Source of the DNA: Maratus speciosus
Lineage: Eukaryota; Arthropoda; Arachnida; Araneae; Salticidae
Reading direction: 5' to 3'
DNA: 64,000 nt
Assembly: GCA_963932465.1 (NCBI GenBank)
Contig: OZ010796.1
Span: forward strand, 77,458,974-77,522,973
How positions within the stretch are numbered: the first letter of the stretch is position 1; the number at the start of each line of letters is the position of its first letter. Below are positions 61,501 through 64,000 of the stretch, piece by piece. A program made the position numbers and the translations under genes. The notes beneath the pieces are model-generated. The model saw only the letters and a list, made by a program, of their open reading frames with translations. It had not been told where the DNA came from and did no database searches.

Positions 61501-62876
61501 GCAGTCGTAAAAAGTTTGAACTCTGATTTTCTAGTCAGAATGAAAAAAAAAATGGCCATAATTTTTTTAATTTAAAATTCTATCAGTAGTTTTTTTTTTC
61601 AAAAAAAAAAAAAAAAGAAAAAAAAAAGAAAAAAAAAAGAAAAAGAAAAAAAAAATATGGCCATTTTTTTTCCCATTCTGACCAGAAAATCAGAGTTCTA
61701 ACTTTTTACGGCTGCTTTTTTATCTTCACCTAACACTTCCTTTATAATGGCTGTTTCATAATAATGAAAGCCATCATTCCATCAGAAGAAAATGATCGGT
61801 TCCAAAGGTATAGTCTTTCATTTGGCGCCCCTTGGCTCTGGCGCCCGGGGCACACGCCCCCTCTGCCCCCCCCTTAGTTTCGGCCCTGCCCAAAAGAACC
61901 GCCACGACACCCACTGCAAGGGGGTCTCCACCAGACACGGGCTAGTCACTCAGAGCTGCTCCGATTTAGTGTTATAAAGTAGAGCATCCAGGGCAGGATT
62001 GTCCCGCTTTAGTTTCCTCTGGGGCATTCGAGGGGCATTGCACAATACGGGGAACCACTGACCCACACCCACGTGAGTCATTCACATAAAAGAATTCGCA
62101 TGTATTACCAGCTATTTACAGTGTTTGCTTATACAGTAAAGTTCCGATTATCCGAGTCCCGCTTAACCGAGTTTCCGCTTTAACCGAGTTATTTTCTTCT
62201 GATGGACTGATGGCTTTCATTATTATGCCATTATAAATGAAGTGTTAGGTGAAGATGGAAGAGCAGTCGTAAAAAGTTTGAACTCTGATTTTCTGGTCAG
62301 AATGAAAAAAAAATTGCCATAATTTTTTTAATTAAAATTCTATCAGTAGTTTTTTTTTCAAAAAAAAAAGAAAGAAAAAAAGAAAAAGAAAAAAAAATAT
62401 GGCCATTTTTTTTCCCATTCTGACCAGAAAATCAGAGTTCTAACTTTTTACGGCTGCTCTTTTATCTTCACCTAACACTTCCTTTATAATGGCTGTTTCA
62501 TAATAATGAAAGCCATCAGTCCATCAGAAGAAAATGATCGGTTCCAAAGGTATAATCTTTCATTTGGCGCCCATTGGCTCTGGCGCCCGTGGCACACGCC
62601 CCCTCTGCCCCCCCCTTAGTTTCGGCCCTGACCAAAAGAACCGCCACGACACCCACTGCAAGGGGGTCTCCACCAGACACGGGCTAGTCACTCAGAGCTG
62701 CACCGATTTAGTCTTATAAAGTAGAGCATCCCAAGCAGGATTGTCCCCCTTTAGTTTCCTGTGGGGCATTCGAGGGGCATTGCACAATACGGGGAACCAC
62801 TGACCCACACCCACGTGAGTCATTCACATAAAAGAATTCGCATGTATTACCAGCTATTTACAGTGTTTGCTTATAC
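56821..62876 (+). repeat. HOR domain IV: imperfect 4-mer H*-L-L-x, two copies of 3,028 bp
   Basis: Starts: 56821 H*, 57574 L, 58321 L, 59087 K-like; 59849 H*, 60608 L, 61372 L, 62134 J. Both periods are exactly 3,028 bp. L is marked by CGGCTGCTTTTTTATC (against GCTCTTTTATC elsewhere), GCTGCTCC and TAGTGTT. H* joins an H 5' half (GTAAAATG, CAGTAGTATAT) to an F/J 3' half with CTTATTTTCG. The fourth position differs between copies. Confidence 0.75.
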
Positions 62877-64000
62877 AGTAAAGTTCCGATTATCCGAGTC
62901 CCGCTTAACCGAGTTTCCGCTTTAACCGAGTTATTTTCTTCTGATGGACTGATGGCTTTCATTATTATGCCATTATAAATGAAGTGTTAGGTGAAGATGG
63001 AAGAGCAGTCGTAAAAAGTTTGAACTCTAATTTTCTGGTCAGAATGAAAAAAAAATGGCCATAATTTTTTTAATTTAAAATTCTATCAGTAGTTTTTTTT
63101 TCAAGAAAAAAAAAAAAAAAAAAAAGAAAAAAAAAAGAAAAAAAAAAAGAAATATGGCCATTTTTTTTCCCATTCTGACCAGAAAATCAGAGTTCTAACT
63201 TTTTACGGCTGCTCTTTTATCTTCACCTAACACTTCCTTTATAATGGCTGTTTCATAATAATGAAAGCCATCAGTCCATCAGAAGAAAATGATCGGTTCC
63301 AAAGGTATAATCTTTCATTTGGCGCCCCTTGGCTCTGGCGCCCGTGGCACACGCCCCCTCTGCCCCCCCCCCTTAGTTTCGGCCCTGCCCAAAAGAACCG
63401 CCACGACACCCACTGCAAGGGGGTCTCCACCAGACACGGGCTAGTCACTCAGAGCTGCTCCGATTTAGTGTTATAAAGTAGAGCATCCCAAGCAGGATTG
63501 TCCCCCTTTAGAACCTCTGGGGCATTCGAGGGGCATTGCACAATACGGGGAACCACTGACCCACACCCACGTGAGTCATTCACATAAAAGAATTCGCATG
63601 TATTACCAGCTATTTACAGTGTTTGCTTATACAGTAAAGTTCCGATTATCCGAGTCCCGCTTAACCGAGTTTCCGCTTTAACCGAGTTATTTTCTTCTGA
63701 TGGACTGATGGCTTTCATTATTATGCCATTATAAATGAAGTGTTAGGTGAAGATGGAAGAGCAGTCGTAAAAAGTTTGAACTCTGATTTTCTGGTCAGAA
63801 TGAAAAAAAAATGGCCATAATTTTTTTAATTAAAATTCTATCAGTAGTTTTTTTTTTTCAAAAAAAAGAAAGAAAAAAAGAAAAAAAAAAAAAAATATGG
63901 CCATTTTTTTTCCCATTCTGACCAGAAAATCAGAGTTCTAACTTTTTACGGCTGCTCTTTTATCTTCACCTAACACTTCCTTTATAATGGCTGTTTCATA
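62877..64000 (+). repeat. Array continues to window end: one hybrid monomer and one partial J
   Basis: 62877 starts a G-like monomer (TTCAAGAAA loop, TAGTGTT) whose tail switches to the I marker TTTAGAACCTC. 63632 starts a partial J-type monomer of 369 bp cut by the window end. The array's right boundary is not seen. Confidence 0.85.

Larger units (their letters stand above)
12319..64000 (+). repeat. Tigger-derived ~754-bp satellite array, 68 complete monomers plus two partials
   Basis: Monomers are counted from CAGTAAA in the TIR-derived segment. The first start is 12367 and the last 63632, giving 68 complete units with a mean of 753.9 bp (730-780). All are head to tail on the same strand, with no inversion or foreign insertion seen. 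A 48-bp tail of a preceding monomer follows the gap (12319-12366) and a 369-bp partial monomer ends the window. Length variation comes mainly from the A/T-rich loop and a C-run of about 6-15. Each monomer has a Tigger 5' TIR, an internal inverted repeat, a GC-rich block and an AT-richer tail. Short frames recur in every monomer but change frame with C-run length, so the array is judged non-coding. Confidence 0.97.

Noticed and set aside
12727..63476. Dozens of 60-73-codon reading frames on both strands of the array
   Set aside because: They recur once per monomer, overlap on opposite strands, change frame with C-run length, and include the transposon's non-coding inverted repeat. No domain or codon signature supports translation.
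12319..64000. CRISPR array or multicopy gene cluster such as rDNA or histone repeats
   Set aside because: Units of ~754 bp have no short repeat/spacer alternation, no rRNA-like or histone-like sequence, and clear transposon homology; the context is eukaryotic.

Overview
The window looks like AT-rich eukaryotic intergenic DNA, most likely from an invertebrate such as an arthropod. It is crowded with cut-and-paste DNA transposon remnants (hAT-like, Tigger/pogo-like, piggyBac-like), homopolymer and TA/TG microsatellites, and a large tandem satellite. No bacterial gene structure is present and no complete protein-coding gene could be supported. The species cannot be named from sequence alone.

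Region 1 (1-12118) is a mosaic of non-autonomous DNA transposons. Several can be bounded to the base by terminal inverted repeats (TIRs) and target-site duplications (TSDs): a hAT-like element at 1912-3100 with a Tigger-like element (1990-2870) nested inside it; hAT-like elements at 3151-3980, 4694-4873, 5627-5926 and 6532-7786; a pogo/Tigger-like miniature inverted-repeat element (MITE) at 4921-5434; a ~400 bp foldback element at 9814-10217; and a piggyBac-like MITE at 11866-12071. A 67-bp minisatellite lies at about 11119-11600. Two places (738 and 8524) look like possible 3'-terminal exons, the second followed by AATAAA, but neither is assigned to a known gene.

Region 2 (12119-12318) is a 200-N assembly gap that hides the left edge of the satellite.

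Region 3 (12319-64000) is one uninterrupted head-to-tail satellite array: 68 complete monomers and two partial ones, mean 753.9 bp, range 730-780 bp. It runs off the right end of the window. About 436 bp of each monomer comes from the 5' half of the same Tigger-like family seen intact at 1990-2870 (5' TIR plus a large internal inverted repeat). This is fused to about 324 bp of unrelated sequence with a GC-rich core, and the element's 3' TIR is missing. Diagnostic variants resolve higher-order repeats (HORs): a 4-mer (~3.03 kb) three times, a 5-mer (~3.76 kb) three times, an irregular mosaic zone, a different 5-mer (~3.75 kb) twice plus a 3-mer, and a second, imperfect 4-mer (3,028 bp) twice. 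The many short ORFs in the array are by-products of the repeat and are not genes.

The main result is therefore a transposon-derived satellite with layered higher-order structure, about 10 kb in window coordinates from an intact relative of its source transposon. A centromeric or heterochromatic role is plausible but is inference only.
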